Of a DNA stretch of 64,000 bases, positions 50,939 to 59,633 are shown piece after piece (the stretch's first letter is position 1; every line of letters begins with the position of its first letter). Under the pieces are notes generated by a model. It saw only the letters and a list, made by a program, of their open reading frames with translations. It was not told the DNA's origin and made no database searches. The stretch is from UBA4416 sp040386075 (lineage in GTDB: Bacteria; Bacteroidota; Bacteroidia; B-17B0; Aurantibacillaceae), in NCBI GenBank assembly GCA_040386075.1, contig JAZKGE010000027.1, forward strand, positions 62,001 to 126,000, written 5' to 3'. A program made the position numbers and the translations under genes.

Positions 50939-51808
50939 TTACAGCACGTTATTGGTTTGTTCTTTTATTTTCTCTAATTCATCTTTCATTAATACTACCA
51001 ATTTTTGCATTTCTGCATCATTGGCTTTAGAACCTATTGTATTAACTTCTCTTCCTATTTCCTGACCGATGAAGTTTAACTTTCTGCCACCTGCAGGTTC
51101 TTTCATGGTTTTGATAAAATAATCCAAATGCGTTTTCAAACGCACTTTTTCCTCATTGATGTCCAGTTTCTCGATATAGTAGATCAACTCCTGTTCAAAA
51201 CGATTATTATCTACTTTTTCTTTCCCAACCATTTCATCCAGGTTCTTTTTAATGCGATCCCTGATATTTTGAATGCGGCTGGCATCATGCGCTTTTATTT
51301 TTTCTAAAGAATCGGCGATAATACCCAGGCGTGTTTCAAAATCTTGTTCGATCGATTTTCCTTCATCTTCCCTGAATTTATTTAAACCATCAACCGCTGC
51401 TAAAATAACACTTTGAATATCTTTCCAGTCCTGCTCGTTTGGTTCTTTGCGTTCAGATTTTAAAACATCCGGCATTTTCAATACATGCGACATTAAATTG
51501 GTCGTAGGTTCATTCAATTCAGCAGCTAATTGTTTTAGTTGATTGTAATAAGATTTCGCCAGATCAGTATTGATCTGAACAGGGGTTTCTTCTATTTTGG
51601 ACTCTACATAGATCGACAGGTCAACTTTACCGCGTTCCAATAATTTTGTGATCTCACTTTTCAATTCATGTTCTTTATCACGATATGTTGATGACAAACG
51701 CAAACTAAGGTCCATGTTCTTACTATTTAAAGAACGGATCTCTACATTCACGGTTTTATTCTCAAATTCTTTTGTGGCTTTTCCAAAGCCCGTCATTGAT
51801 TTTAGCAT
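50939..51808 (-). CDS. YicC-family endoribonuclease
   Basis: 289 residues. The opening MLKSMTGFGKATKEFENKTVNVEIRSLNSKNMDLSLRL and the C-terminal block LNFIGQEIGREVNTIGSKANDAEMQKLVV are the hallmarks of YicC/YloC. Members act as endoribonucleases linked to small-RNA turnover and stress. The acidic residues of the C-terminal block (EIGREVN) are the conserved ones. First gene in a five-gene minus-strand operon; 111 bases separate it from the divergent ribD start. Confidence 0.93.
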   Translation of the reverse strand: MLKSMTGFGKATKEFENKTVNVEIRSLNSKNMDLSLRLSSTYRDKEHELKSEITKLLERGKVDLSIYVESKIEETPVQINTDLAKSYYNQLKQLAAELNEPTTNLMSHVLKMPDVLKSERKEPNEQDWKDIQSVILAAVDGLNKFREDEGKSIEQDFETRLGIIADSLEKIKAHDASRIQNIRDRIKKNLDEMVGKEKVDNNRFEQELIYYIEKLDINEEKVRLKTHLDYFIKTMKEPAGGRKLNFIGQEIGREVNTIGSKANDAEMQKLVVLMKDELEKIKEQTNNVL

Positions 51809-51919
51809 GCCTTAAAATTAAGCAATTTAAAGAGTAAATAACAATAAGATTTTAATAGAAAATGGAGTGAGATTGTCGGTTCAATCAAATCATTGCTTAA
51901 TATTGTAGATAGAATAAAA

Positions 51920-52963
51920 TTGTCTATCAAAACACACGAAACACACATGCAGCGTTGCCTGGAACTGGCAGTTAAAGGACTTGGGAAAGTATCTCCAAAT
52001 CCTATGGTTGGTTGTGTGATCGTGTGCAATGAACAGATCATTGCAGAAGGCTATCATGAATACTATGGAGGCTTTCACGCTGAACCGAATGCGATTAAAC
52101 AGGTATCTGATGAGTTATTTCATAAATGTACCCTTTATGTGAACCTGGAGCCATGCTCTCATCATGGAAAAACTCCACCCTGTGCCGATCTTATCATTAG
52201 CAAAGGTATTAAAAAGGTAGTCGTTGGTAATTTAGATTCCAATCCGTTGGTTGCCGGAAAAGGCATTCAAAAATTAAAAGATGCTGGGATAGAAGTAGTG
52301 CATGGGATTTTAGATAAAGAATGCAGAGAACTGAATAAGCGTTTTTTTACATTTCATAAAAAAAAACGCCCGTATATTATTTTAAAATGGGCTCAGACTG
52401 CCGATGGTTTTATTAGTCACTGGCCTCTTCCTGAAAATAGAGAGGATAACTGGATCACAGGAAAAGAAAGTAAAGTGCTTGTTCATCAATGGAGAAGTGA
52501 GGAACAGGCTATTTTGGTAGGGTATAATACCTTAATGGCAGATGATCCAAGATTGACCACGCGTTTAGTACAGGGAAAAAATCCAGTGCGCTTGGTAATG
52601 GCGCGTCATGCTGGTCTGCCCGCAAATTTACATATATTTAATAAAGAAGCTGAAACGATCATATTTAATGATAACTCAAGCGACAAAAAAAGCAATGTAG
52701 AATTTGTAAAGATCGATTGGACCAATAAAGCACAGCAAGTATTGGATTACTGTTTTAAAAACAATATTGCCAGCATTATTGTTGAAGGAGGCACTAATAC
52801 TATTTATAATTTCATGAACCTTAATGCCTGGGATGAAGCCCGTGTATTTGTAAATCCTGATAAAAAATTTGAGCACGGCATTTCTGCGCCTGAAGTACAA
52901 TTGAACTTGTTAGCCCCTCAAAAAGTAGGTAACGACCTGCTTTATACATTCTTAAATAAATAA
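51920..52963 (+). CDS. ribD: Bifunctional riboflavin deaminase/reductase
   Basis: 347 residues from a TTG at 51920 (SIKTHETHMQRCLELAVKGLG), where the sequence lines up with the family; TTG at 51893 and ATG at 51947 are the alternatives. The deaminase zinc site is H53 and E55 (FHAEPNAI) with C79 and C88 (LEPCSHHGKTPPC). The reductase domain follows from about 145 (KRPYIILKWAQTADGFIS, NWITGKESKVLVHQWRS, VEGGTNTIYNFM). It catalyses two steps of riboflavin synthesis. The next gene starts one base after its stop. Confidence 0.93.
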   Translation: MSIKTHETHMQRCLELAVKGLGKVSPNPMVGCVIVCNEQIIAEGYHEYYGGFHAEPNAIKQVSDELFHKCTLYVNLEPCSHHGKTPPCADLIISKGIKKVVVGNLDSNPLVAGKGIQKLKDAGIEVVHGILDKECRELNKRFFTFHKKKRPYIILKWAQTADGFISHWPLPENREDNWITGKESKVLVHQWRSEEQAILVGYNTLMADDPRLTTRLVQGKNPVRLVMARHAGLPANLHIFNKEAETIIFNDNSSDKKSNVEFVKIDWTNKAQQVLDYCFKNNIASIIVEGGTNTIYNFMNLNAWDEARVFVNPDKKFEHGISAPEVQLNLLAPQKVGNDLLYTFLNK

Positions 52964-52964
52964 C

Positions 52965-53846
52965 ATGATCTTTTTAATACTTTCTATTTTAGTTTCCACT
53001 CTATTTGGTATTTCCTTTAAAATTATTGCTGTAAAAAATATCAAAGCATTTCAGGCAATAATTGTCAATTATGTAGTAGCTGGTACTTTAGGTTTTATTA
53101 CAACCAAATCAAACGTTACCCCTTTAACCGTTTTTGGGCAGCCCTGGATCTATGTAGCCGTAGGCTTGGGAATTGTATTTGTAAGTAGTTTGTTTGTGAT
53201 CGCTGAGGTAACGGCCAGGTCGGGGATCTCAGTCGCCCAGGTAGCTAACCGTATGGCAGTGGTCATCCCGATTTCTATTGCAATTTTATGTTATGGAGAT
53301 AATTTGTCCTTAGCTAAGATCATTGGGATCATGTTGGCAATAGCTTCCGTGTATTTAGTGTCGCATAAAGAAACTGAAGGAAAACCGGCACAAAAATTAT
53401 GGTGGTTATTTCCATTGATCATTTTTATTTGCAGTGGTATCATTGATTCGTCTATCAATTATGCACAACGTTATTTGTTAAACGAAAATGATTTTGACGC
53501 TTTCCTCTCAACTATTTTTGCTACAGCGTTTGTGTTTGGATCTATGGCACTGCTTTATCAGTTAACCGTAAAGAAAGAAAAATTCCAGTTAATGGCCATA
53601 CCTGCCGGAATTATACTAGGCGCCATCAATTTCGCAACCATGTATTTTATTGTACTGGCATTAAATAGCAATATTTTAGAGCCTTCTGTATTATTTCCTG
53701 TCAATAATTTAAGTGTACTCACACTTTCTACATTTGTTTCTGTTTTGGTTTACAAAGAAAAATTATCTTCTAAGAACTGGATAGGAATTGTTTTAAGTAT
53801 CCTCGCTATTTTAATTCTTGGCTTCCTGCCTCAGTTAATGAAATAA
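52965..53846 (+). CDS. DMT/EamA-type membrane transporter
   Basis: 293 residues with ten hydrophobic segments in two five-helix halves (FLILSILVSTLFGISFKIIA ... WLFPLIIFICSGIIDSSIN ... NWIGIVLSILAILILGFL). This is the drug/metabolite transporter layout. Conserved features are VAQVANRMAVVIPISIAI in the first half and FPVNNLSVLTLSTFVSV in the second. The substrate is not clear; being directly behind ribD, a flavin-related role is conceivable but not shown. Confidence 0.85.
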   Translation: MIFLILSILVSTLFGISFKIIAVKNIKAFQAIIVNYVVAGTLGFITTKSNVTPLTVFGQPWIYVAVGLGIVFVSSLFVIAEVTARSGISVAQVANRMAVVIPISIAILCYGDNLSLAKIIGIMLAIASVYLVSHKETEGKPAQKLWWLFPLIIFICSGIIDSSINYAQRYLLNENDFDAFLSTIFATAFVFGSMALLYQLTVKKEKFQLMAIPAGIILGAINFATMYFIVLALNSNILEPSVLFPVNNLSVLTLSTFVSVLVYKEKLSSKNWIGIVLSILAILILGFLPQLMK

Positions 53847-53851
53847 AATGC

Positions 53852-54457
53852 ATGTTATTTTCTGATACATATCTGACGATCGAAAATAGGGAAGAAATTA
53901 TTTTCAAAGACAAGGGAAGTAAATTCATTGGCTTTGCTTTTCCTGTTGAAAACGATACTCAGGTAAAGGAAGCTTTAACGCAATTAAAAAAGGCACATCC
54001 TAGCGCTAATCACCATTGCTATGCTTATCGCCTGGGAGCCGATAAATTAAATTTCAGAGCCAATGACGATGGCGAGCCTTCCAACACAGCGGGTAAGCCA
54101 ATACTAGGGCAAATTCAATCCAACGATCTTACTAATATTTTGATCGTAGTTGTTCGTTATTTTGGTGGCACTCTATTAGGCGTGAGTGGTTTAATTAATG
54201 CGTACAAAACTTCCGCTGCCGATGTGATCAAAGAATGTAAGATCATTGAAAAATATATTTCATTTAATTACACTATTAATTTTCCATTCGAGCAATTAAA
54301 TGATGTGATGAAATTAATGAAGCAAATAGATTGTAAGATCATCACTCAAAAATTTGATACAGATTGTGAGATTCATTTTAGTGTGCGCAAGGCCGATAGT
54401 GAACAATGTGAAGAGAAGTTGAAAAAATTAGCCGGACTCAAATTAGCGTTTCATTAA
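53852..54457 (+). CDS. YigZ/IMPACT-family protein
   Basis: 201 residues. Hallmark of the UPF0029/IMPACT fold: KDKGSKFIGFAFPV, HHCYAYRLG, NDDGEPSNTAGKPILGQI and VVRYFGGTLLGVSGLINAYK. A second ferredoxin-like domain (about 140-201) follows. YigZ proteins are conserved and thought to bind nucleic acid or the ribosome, but their role is not settled. Third gene in the ribD run (five-base gap). Confidence 0.9.
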   Translation: MLFSDTYLTIENREEIIFKDKGSKFIGFAFPVENDTQVKEALTQLKKAHPSANHHCYAYRLGADKLNFRANDDGEPSNTAGKPILGQIQSNDLTNILIVVVRYFGGTLLGVSGLINAYKTSAADVIKECKIIEKYISFNYTINFPFEQLNDVMKLMKQIDCKIITQKFDTDCEIHFSVRKADSEQCEEKLKKLAGLKLAFH

Positions 54458-54502
54458 ATTCGTGCCTATATTTAATTAATAATAATCTCTAAAAATATAA
54501 AA

Positions 54503-54901
54503 ATGAAATTCAAACATGTAGTAATGGCATTTGTAGCTTGTCTGTTTATAAACGCAGCAACTGCACAAGATCTTAGAAAAGGCGGATCATCTTATGGTAA
54601 GATCGAATCAAATGGCGATGTGCGTCTTAACGGAAGCGTAAAAGGTAAGTTTGAGTCAAACGGCGATATCCGTGTTAATGGCAGCGTAAAAGGTAAGATC
54701 GAATCGAACGGAGATATTCGTAAAAATGGTTCAGTAGTAGGTAAAGTTGAATCGAACGGTGATGTCCGTATTAACGGAAGTGTGGTGGGTAAAATTGAAA
54801 GTAATGGCGACGTTAGAAAAAACGGAAGTGTTGTTGGTTCAGCAAGTGGTGTTAAAAAGGAGCAGGCTGCGGTAATGTTCTTTTTCGATTTTTTTAATTA
54901 A
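54503..54901 (+). CDS. Exported protein of tandem 16-residue repeats (beta-solenoid candidate)
   Basis: 132 residues: signal peptide ending near ATAQ, a short DLRKGGSSY linker and five consecutive 16-residue units of the type GKIESNGDVRLNGSVK (residues 32-111), then a short tail with FFFDFFN. Each unit is G-K-x-E-S-N-G-D-x-R-x-N-G-S-V-x, strongly suggesting one beta-coil per unit of a right-handed solenoid like bactofilin. DNA of the repeats differs at synonymous sites, so the array is not very recent. No function known to me. Confidence 0.7.
   Translation: MKFKHVVMAFVACLFINAATAQDLRKGGSSYGKIESNGDVRLNGSVKGKFESNGDIRVNGSVKGKIESNGDIRKNGSVVGKVESNGDVRINGSVVGKIESNGDVRKNGSVVGSASGVKKEQAAVMFFFDFFN
54596..54835 (+). 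repeat. Five tandem 48-bp coding repeats
   Basis: Five units of 48 bases in frame, each encoding one 16-residue coil of the protein at 54503-54901. They start at 54596, 54644, 54692, 54740 and 54788. Copy number may vary between strains, as with other in-frame tandem repeats. Confidence 0.8.
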
Positions 54902-54911
54902 TTTTAAAAAC

Positions 54912-54944
54912 AGACCTGTCAGGTTTTTAAAGCCAGACAGGTCT
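54912..54944 (+). terminator. Hairpin terminator after the solenoid gene
   Basis: AGACCTGTC (54912-54920) pairs perfectly with GACAGGTCT (54936-54944) around a 15-base T-rich loop. It lies 11 bases past the stop and just before the aminotransferase start. The downstream T run is weak. Confidence 0.6.
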
Positions 54945-54954
54945 ATATATCCAA

Positions 54955-56151
54955 ATGCAAATTTCCAACCGACAGTTATTTTTAAATCATATAGCACAGG
55001 TGTCTCCGAAACCTATGGACCTGGAGATAGTTAGGGCTAAAGGTGTGTATCTGCATGATGCGCAGGGAAGATCTTACATTGATTTTATCTCAGGAATCTC
55101 TGTTAGTAATGTTGGGCATTGTCATCCTAACGTTGTAATGGCCATTCAGCAGCAGGCGGAAACTTACATGCATTTGATGGTGTATGGCGAATATGTGCAG
55201 GCGCCACAAATACAGCTGGCAAAAGCAATAACGGATCTGTTGCCGGTAAACTTAGACTCTGTTTTTTATACAAATTCCGGAACCGAAGCAACTGAAGGCG
55301 CTTTAAAATTAGCAAAGCGCGTCACCGGAAGAACAGAGATCATTTGTTTCAAAAATTCTTATCACGGTAGTACCCACGGTGCGTTAAGTGTAATGGGTAA
55401 CGAAGAATTCAAGCAAGCTTTCCGGCCATTGTTACCCGATGTTAAAATTTTGGAATATAATTCTGTTGAAGCAGTCAATAAACATATTACTTCAAGAACA
55501 GCTGCAGTTATTTTGGAGCCAGTGCAAAGTGAAACAGGATATACTATTGCTAACGACGAGTTTTTAACTGCTATCCGAACAAAATGCACTGAACTTGGTG
55601 CTTTATTAATATTAGATGAGATACAAAATGGTTTTGGTCGCAGCGGAACTTTTTTTGCTTTTGAACAAACCAATATAATTCCTGATATTTTGTTATTGGC
55701 AAAAGGTATGGGTGGCGGTTTGCCAATTGGTTGTTTCATCAGCTCTCAAAAGTTATTGAATGAATTTACCCATGATCCGGTATTGGGAAACATCAATACA
55801 TTTGGAGGTAATGCCGTTTGTTGCGCAGCTTCTTTAGCTTGTTTGCAAACTATCCAGTCTGAAAAATTAATGGATGATATAGAACGTAAATCAAACTTGA
55901 TCCGTTCTTTATTAATTCATCCGGCTATAAAAAGAATCAAAGGAAAAGGCTTTATGTTGTCTTTAGATTTTGAAGATACAGACTTAAATTTTAAAATTAT
56001 TGAAACCTGTGTAAAGAATGGATTGATCATTGATTGGTTTCTCTTTAATTCTCACAGTATGAGAATAGCGCCACCATTGATCATCACAGATGAGGAAATA
56101 AAACAGGCCTGTGAAATTATTTTAAGATCGATTAACGACATCGTTTCCTGA
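54955..56151 (+). CDS. Class III PLP aminotransferase (acetylornithine/ornithine type)
   Basis: 398 residues. PLP-dependent omega-aminotransferase. The PLP lysine is in LLLAKGMGGGLPIGC. Also visible are DFISGISVSNVGHCHPNVV, FYTNSGTEATEGALKLAKRVTG, SYHGSTHGALS, the LILDEIQNGFGRSG motif with the PLP-binding Asp, and INTFGGNAVCCAA. The length fits ArgD/RocD-like enzymes, but no arginine genes lie near, so I leave the substrate open. Confidence 0.88.
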   Translation: MQISNRQLFLNHIAQVSPKPMDLEIVRAKGVYLHDAQGRSYIDFISGISVSNVGHCHPNVVMAIQQQAETYMHLMVYGEYVQAPQIQLAKAITDLLPVNLDSVFYTNSGTEATEGALKLAKRVTGRTEIICFKNSYHGSTHGALSVMGNEEFKQAFRPLLPDVKILEYNSVEAVNKHITSRTAAVILEPVQSETGYTIANDEFLTAIRTKCTELGALLILDEIQNGFGRSGTFFAFEQTNIIPDILLLAKGMGGGLPIGCFISSQKLLNEFTHDPVLGNINTFGGNAVCCAASLACLQTIQSEKLMDDIERKSNLIRSLLIHPAIKRIKGKGFMLSLDFEDTDLNFKIIETCVKNGLIIDWFLFNSHSMRIAPPLIITDEEIKQACEIILRSINDIVS

Positions 56152-56155
56152 TTTC

Positions 56156-56212
56156 GTCACCCTGAACTTGTTTCAGGGTCTCAAGAGATGCTGAAACAAG
56201 TTCAGCATGACC
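56156..56212. repeat. Dispersed palindromic repeat, copy 2
   Basis: Matches 48234-48289 except for two bases. The arms CTGAACTTGTTTCAG and CTGAAACAAGTTCAG are perfectly complementary here. It lies between the stops of the aminotransferase and of the converging PBP4 gene, five to seven bases from each. Confidence 0.75.
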
Positions 56213-56218
56213 TCACTT

Positions 56219-57661
56219 TTACAATTCTACCAAGGCCACCAACAATTTCTCTATCTTTAATTTCATTTCTTTCGGAGAGCAATCGTAGTTATTAAACAAC
56301 ACTGAAAATGCTAACTCTTTCCCTGATTTTGTTTTTACATAGCCGCAATATCCTCTTGCACGATTAATATAACCTGTTTTGGCACGCATATTATTCTCTG
56401 CAAATGTTCCTTTGCATAAACTGGTCATACTGCCATTTTTTCCCGCAATGGGTAATGAAGCATTAAAGGCGGGATACATTAAACTATCCCTGTATATTTT
56501 TGATAGAACAGTCGCTTGTATTTTTGTAGTAATGCTGTTAGCTCTTGATAAACCGCTTCCATCAGCCATGTGCAATCCTGAAACATCTACACCTCTGGTT
56601 TCCCAATAATTTTTCACAGCATTAATGCCATTAGACGTTGTTCCTTTGCTTTTTGACTTTGAAGCACCGATTGTGTTTAATAAACTCTCAGCGTAATGGT
56701 TATTACTTTTTGTATTTGTGTAGTAAACTATTTTTTCGAGCTTGGGTGATTGATGGGTATAAACTAATTGTTCTGAATATTGATTTGTCTCGCTTACTTC
56801 TAATTTAACAGTTGAGGAGGCAAGGCCATTTTTTTGCAATTCGGTTTGTAACTGATTAATGAAATATAGAGCAGGCTCAGGCATCTCAGCTTCTACTTCG
56901 TAATGCTTTTTGTTGGGAGGAATAGTGCCCTTGACAATTCTTGAATAACCATTTGGGTCGCCAAATACAAAAGCATCATCTTCTGTTCCCGAAGAGATGA
57001 CGGAAGATTTGATATTCATTTTTTTGGCAAAATAACTAGGAGAAATACTTTCCAGCTCGGCAGTGCTATTTAAAACGCCACTATTGTAGAACAAAGAGAA
57101 TTTATTATCATGATACGAAAGTCCGTTTGCTCCGGCACCAAAATAATTGCCTATATCGCCCCAGATCCAGGTACTTGGAATAGTGTTATCAAAATAAGAG
57201 CCATCGGCAATAATAGATCCGTTGATCTTTTTAATACCTTTTGCTTTTAATTTTTGAATGAGGGGATTTAAAAAGGCAGAATCAGTATTGTAAAAATAGG
57301 ATGAATTAAAAGTAGGATCGCCGCTTCCTTTGATCAATAAATTAACAGAGTTTGATCCTGAAACAGAATCTGTTTTTTGGAACGTGTAAAAATTGGTCTT
57401 ATATGTGTAGTCTTTTCCCAAAATGCCTAAAGCCGCCGATGTGGTCATGATCTTCATGGTACTGGCAGGTATCAAAGCAATTTCCGAATTATATTCTTTA
57501 ATGGTTTTTCCGGTTTGTGCGTCGATCACACAAAAACTATAAGTGGCATGTTGCAGGTCTTTATCCTTTTTATAGGATTCTAATATCGATTCCAGTGTAG
57601 TTTGAGAGTACGATACAAGCGTAAATAGGAGCAAAATTATATAGGAAGCTATTTTTATCAT
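56219..57661 (-). CDS. dacB: D-alanyl-D-alanine carboxypeptidase/endopeptidase (PBP4, S13)
   Basis: 480 residues from the ATG at 57661 (MIKIASYIILLLFTLVSYSQ, a signal peptide). Class C penicillin-binding protein motifs: SxxK as S67-T-M-K70 (IPASTMKIMTT), SxN as DGSGLSRANSIT and KTG in MRAKTGYINRARGYCGYVK. It trims and cleaves peptidoglycan peptides in the periplasm. The large insert between SxxK and SxN fits PBP4/DacB. Codon +4 upstream is another in-frame ATG, less likely because it would add residues ahead of the signal peptide. Confidence 0.93.
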   Translation of the reverse strand: MIKIASYIILLLFTLVSYSQTTLESILESYKKDKDLQHATYSFCVIDAQTGKTIKEYNSEIALIPASTMKIMTTSAALGILGKDYTYKTNFYTFQKTDSVSGSNSVNLLIKGSGDPTFNSSYFYNTDSAFLNPLIQKLKAKGIKKINGSIIADGSYFDNTIPSTWIWGDIGNYFGAGANGLSYHDNKFSLFYNSGVLNSTAELESISPSYFAKKMNIKSSVISSGTEDDAFVFGDPNGYSRIVKGTIPPNKKHYEVEAEMPEPALYFINQLQTELQKNGLASSTVKLEVSETNQYSEQLVYTHQSPKLEKIVYYTNTKSNNHYAESLLNTIGASKSKSKGTTSNGINAVKNYWETRGVDVSGLHMADGSGLSRANSITTKIQATVLSKIYRDSLMYPAFNASLPIAGKNGSMTSLCKGTFAENNMRAKTGYINRARGYCGYVKTKSGKELAFSVLFNNYDCSPKEMKLKIEKLLVALVEL

Positions 57662-57765
57662 GTTTACTGCCAATTTTCCCTAAAATTAATTTCTTAATTT
57701 AAATAAACTTTATACTTTCATTTTTGTTTTTAACTTTATACAACTCAAAACGGTAAACATGGTTT

Positions 57766-58482
57766 ATGCCCAATACATCATTCGCTTTTAAGCAGTTTAT
57801 TATTAACCAAGATAAGTGTGCTATGAAAGTAGGCACGGATGCTGTTTTGCTGGGAGCCTGGATACTGCCTAATGGCAGCAAACATATTTTGGATATTGGA
57901 ACAGGAACCGGAGTTATAGCTTTGATGCTGGCTCAAAAAACAATTGCACACATTGATGCTATTGATATAGATGAACACGCCTGTTTGCAGGCAACCCAAA
58001 ACGTACAGGAAAGCAGGTTTCCTGATCGGATCTCGGTAAAACATGTTTCTCTGCAGGATTATTCGAAAACGGCTAACATAATGTATGACCTGATCGTTAC
58101 CAATCCCCCTTATTTTGAACAATCTCTGAAATCTTCTGATGAACAACGTTCGCATGCCCGTCATGCCGATGTGTTACCTTTTGAAGAACTGTTGGATGGT
58201 GTGTTAAAATTATTGAACGAGAAAGGTAAATTCTGCCTGATCCTTCCAACACTAGAGGCCGAAAGATTCAGAGCCCTGGCAGAGAAAAAGGGTTTGCATC
58301 TTTCCAAATTGTTAAGGGTAAAATCACGAGTAGATAAACATACAGACAAACGTCATTTGATGCAATTTGAGGTAAAACCAACCGAATTTTCTGAAAAAAC
58401 CATAGCCATTGAAGAAGAGGTTAGACACCAGTATACAGATGATTATAAGGATCTTACAAAGGATTATTATACTAATTTTTAA
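57766..58482 (+). CDS. trmN6: tRNA1(Val) (adenine(37)-N6)-methyltransferase, TrmN6
   Basis: 238 residues. Class I SAM fold with motif I HILDIGTGTGVIALMLAQ (D43-G49 region) and catalytic NPPY (N113-Y116, IVTNPPYFEQSLKSSDEQRSHARH), the motif for adenine N6 methylation of nucleic acid. The NPPYF.QS..S....R..ARH pattern is that of YfiC/TrmN6. It modifies A37 of tRNA(Val) in the family. Confidence 0.9.
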   Translation: MPNTSFAFKQFIINQDKCAMKVGTDAVLLGAWILPNGSKHILDIGTGTGVIALMLAQKTIAHIDAIDIDEHACLQATQNVQESRFPDRISVKHVSLQDYSKTANIMYDLIVTNPPYFEQSLKSSDEQRSHARHADVLPFEELLDGVLKLLNEKGKFCLILPTLEAERFRALAEKKGLHLSKLLRVKSRVDKHTDKRHLMQFEVKPTEFSEKTIAIEEEVRHQYTDDYKDLTKDYYTNF

Positions 58483-58538
58483 CAAAAATTTCGGTTTTTC
58501 ATTTAATTTCCTATCTTTAAAAACGTAACAATCATCCT

Positions 58539-59588
58539 ATGCAAAAAATTGTATTAGTATGTCTTGGCCTGTTATGTTTAAATGCATCGGCTCAAGACAC
58601 TGTAAAAGTAAAAACCGCTTTAACTCCTGATCAGGAAGCTGAAAATGCCTACAATGCGGGGTTAGAATTTATGGGTAAAAAAGATTATAACATGGCTATA
58701 GAACAGTTTTCCAAGGCTGTTTCTTTTAAACCAGCTTTTGATAAAGCAATCGCCAACAGGGGTTTTGCAAGATATGAGGCAAAGGCATACGAGGCTTCTT
58801 TAGAGGACTTTAATAAGGCATTAACTATCAATCCTATTAGCGTAGATGCCTTGTTTGGAAAAGCACAAAGCTTTTATGCGATGAAGAAAAAGGATTCCTG
58901 TGTGACCTATTTGAGTAAAGCTATTTTCATTGACGACAGATATAGTAAGGCTTCTTACTTAAGTGGCCAGGTTAATTTTGAGGCTGGTGATTATAAACCT
59001 GCAATTGCTGATTACGACAGAGCGATTGCTGCTAAGGCAGATTACGCATATGCTTATAACGACAGAGCCTCTGCTAAAAAAATGATGGGTGATGAGACAG
59101 GGGCAATTGCGGACTATGAAAAAGCATTAGCTATCGATAGCAAATTATTTTTTGCATACAATAATCTCGGTTCTTGTAAGCGTAACAAAGGGGATAATGC
59201 AGGTGCGATTGATGCATATAACAAAGCTATTGCTTTAAAACCGGACTATTACATTGCTTTAAATAACAGAGGAACCGCAAAATTGAATACGAATGATTAC
59301 GCAGGTGCCATTGCTGATTTTGACGCTGCATTGAAGCAAAAAGCAAATTACACACTTGCTATTAATAATATGGCTTCTGCCTATATTAAAAAGAAAGATT
59401 ATAAGGCAGCTGCGGAGTGGGCAAATAAAGCTATACAAGCTGATGCTAAATTAGCAGCAGCATACGTGAACAGAGGTATTGCCAAACAAATGCTGAAAGA
59501 TGAAGAAGGGGCCTGCGCCGATTGGAAGAAGGCAGCAGAGTATGGGGCAGCCGAAGGCAAACGTTATACATCAGGGTACTGTGATTAA
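58539..59588 (+). CDS. Exported TPR protein
   Basis: 349 residues. Signal peptide ends near NASAQ. It has about eight tetratricopeptide repeats of the usual 34-residue type (for example AENAYNAGLEFMGKKDYNMAIEQFSKAV, YAYNDRASAKKMMGDETGAIADYEKAL, YYIALNNRGTAKLNTNDYAGAIADFDAAL). It ends with a Cys-bearing unit (EGACADWKKAAEYGAAEGKRYTSGYC) that is common in Bacteroidota TPR proteins. Protein-protein scaffold in the periplasm or at the surface. It lies 45 bases before a PorE-like gene, so cotranscription is possible. Confidence 0.88.
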   Translation: MQKIVLVCLGLLCLNASAQDTVKVKTALTPDQEAENAYNAGLEFMGKKDYNMAIEQFSKAVSFKPAFDKAIANRGFARYEAKAYEASLEDFNKALTINPISVDALFGKAQSFYAMKKKDSCVTYLSKAIFIDDRYSKASYLSGQVNFEAGDYKPAIADYDRAIAAKADYAYAYNDRASAKKMMGDETGAIADYEKALAIDSKLFFAYNNLGSCKRNKGDNAGAIDAYNKAIALKPDYYIALNNRGTAKLNTNDYAGAIADFDAALKQKANYTLAINNMASAYIKKKDYKAAAEWANKAIQADAKLAAAYVNRGIAKQMLKDEEGACADWKKAAEYGAAEGKRYTSGYCD

Positions 59589-59633
59589 TCATTAAGTTCA
59601 AAAAAACTAAACACAACGTTTTAATATTTCAGT

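Noticed and set aside
54596..54835. CRISPR-like reading of the 48-bp tandem repeats
   Set aside because: The repeats are directly adjacent, in frame, without spacers and inside a signal-peptide protein, so they are coding tandem repeats.
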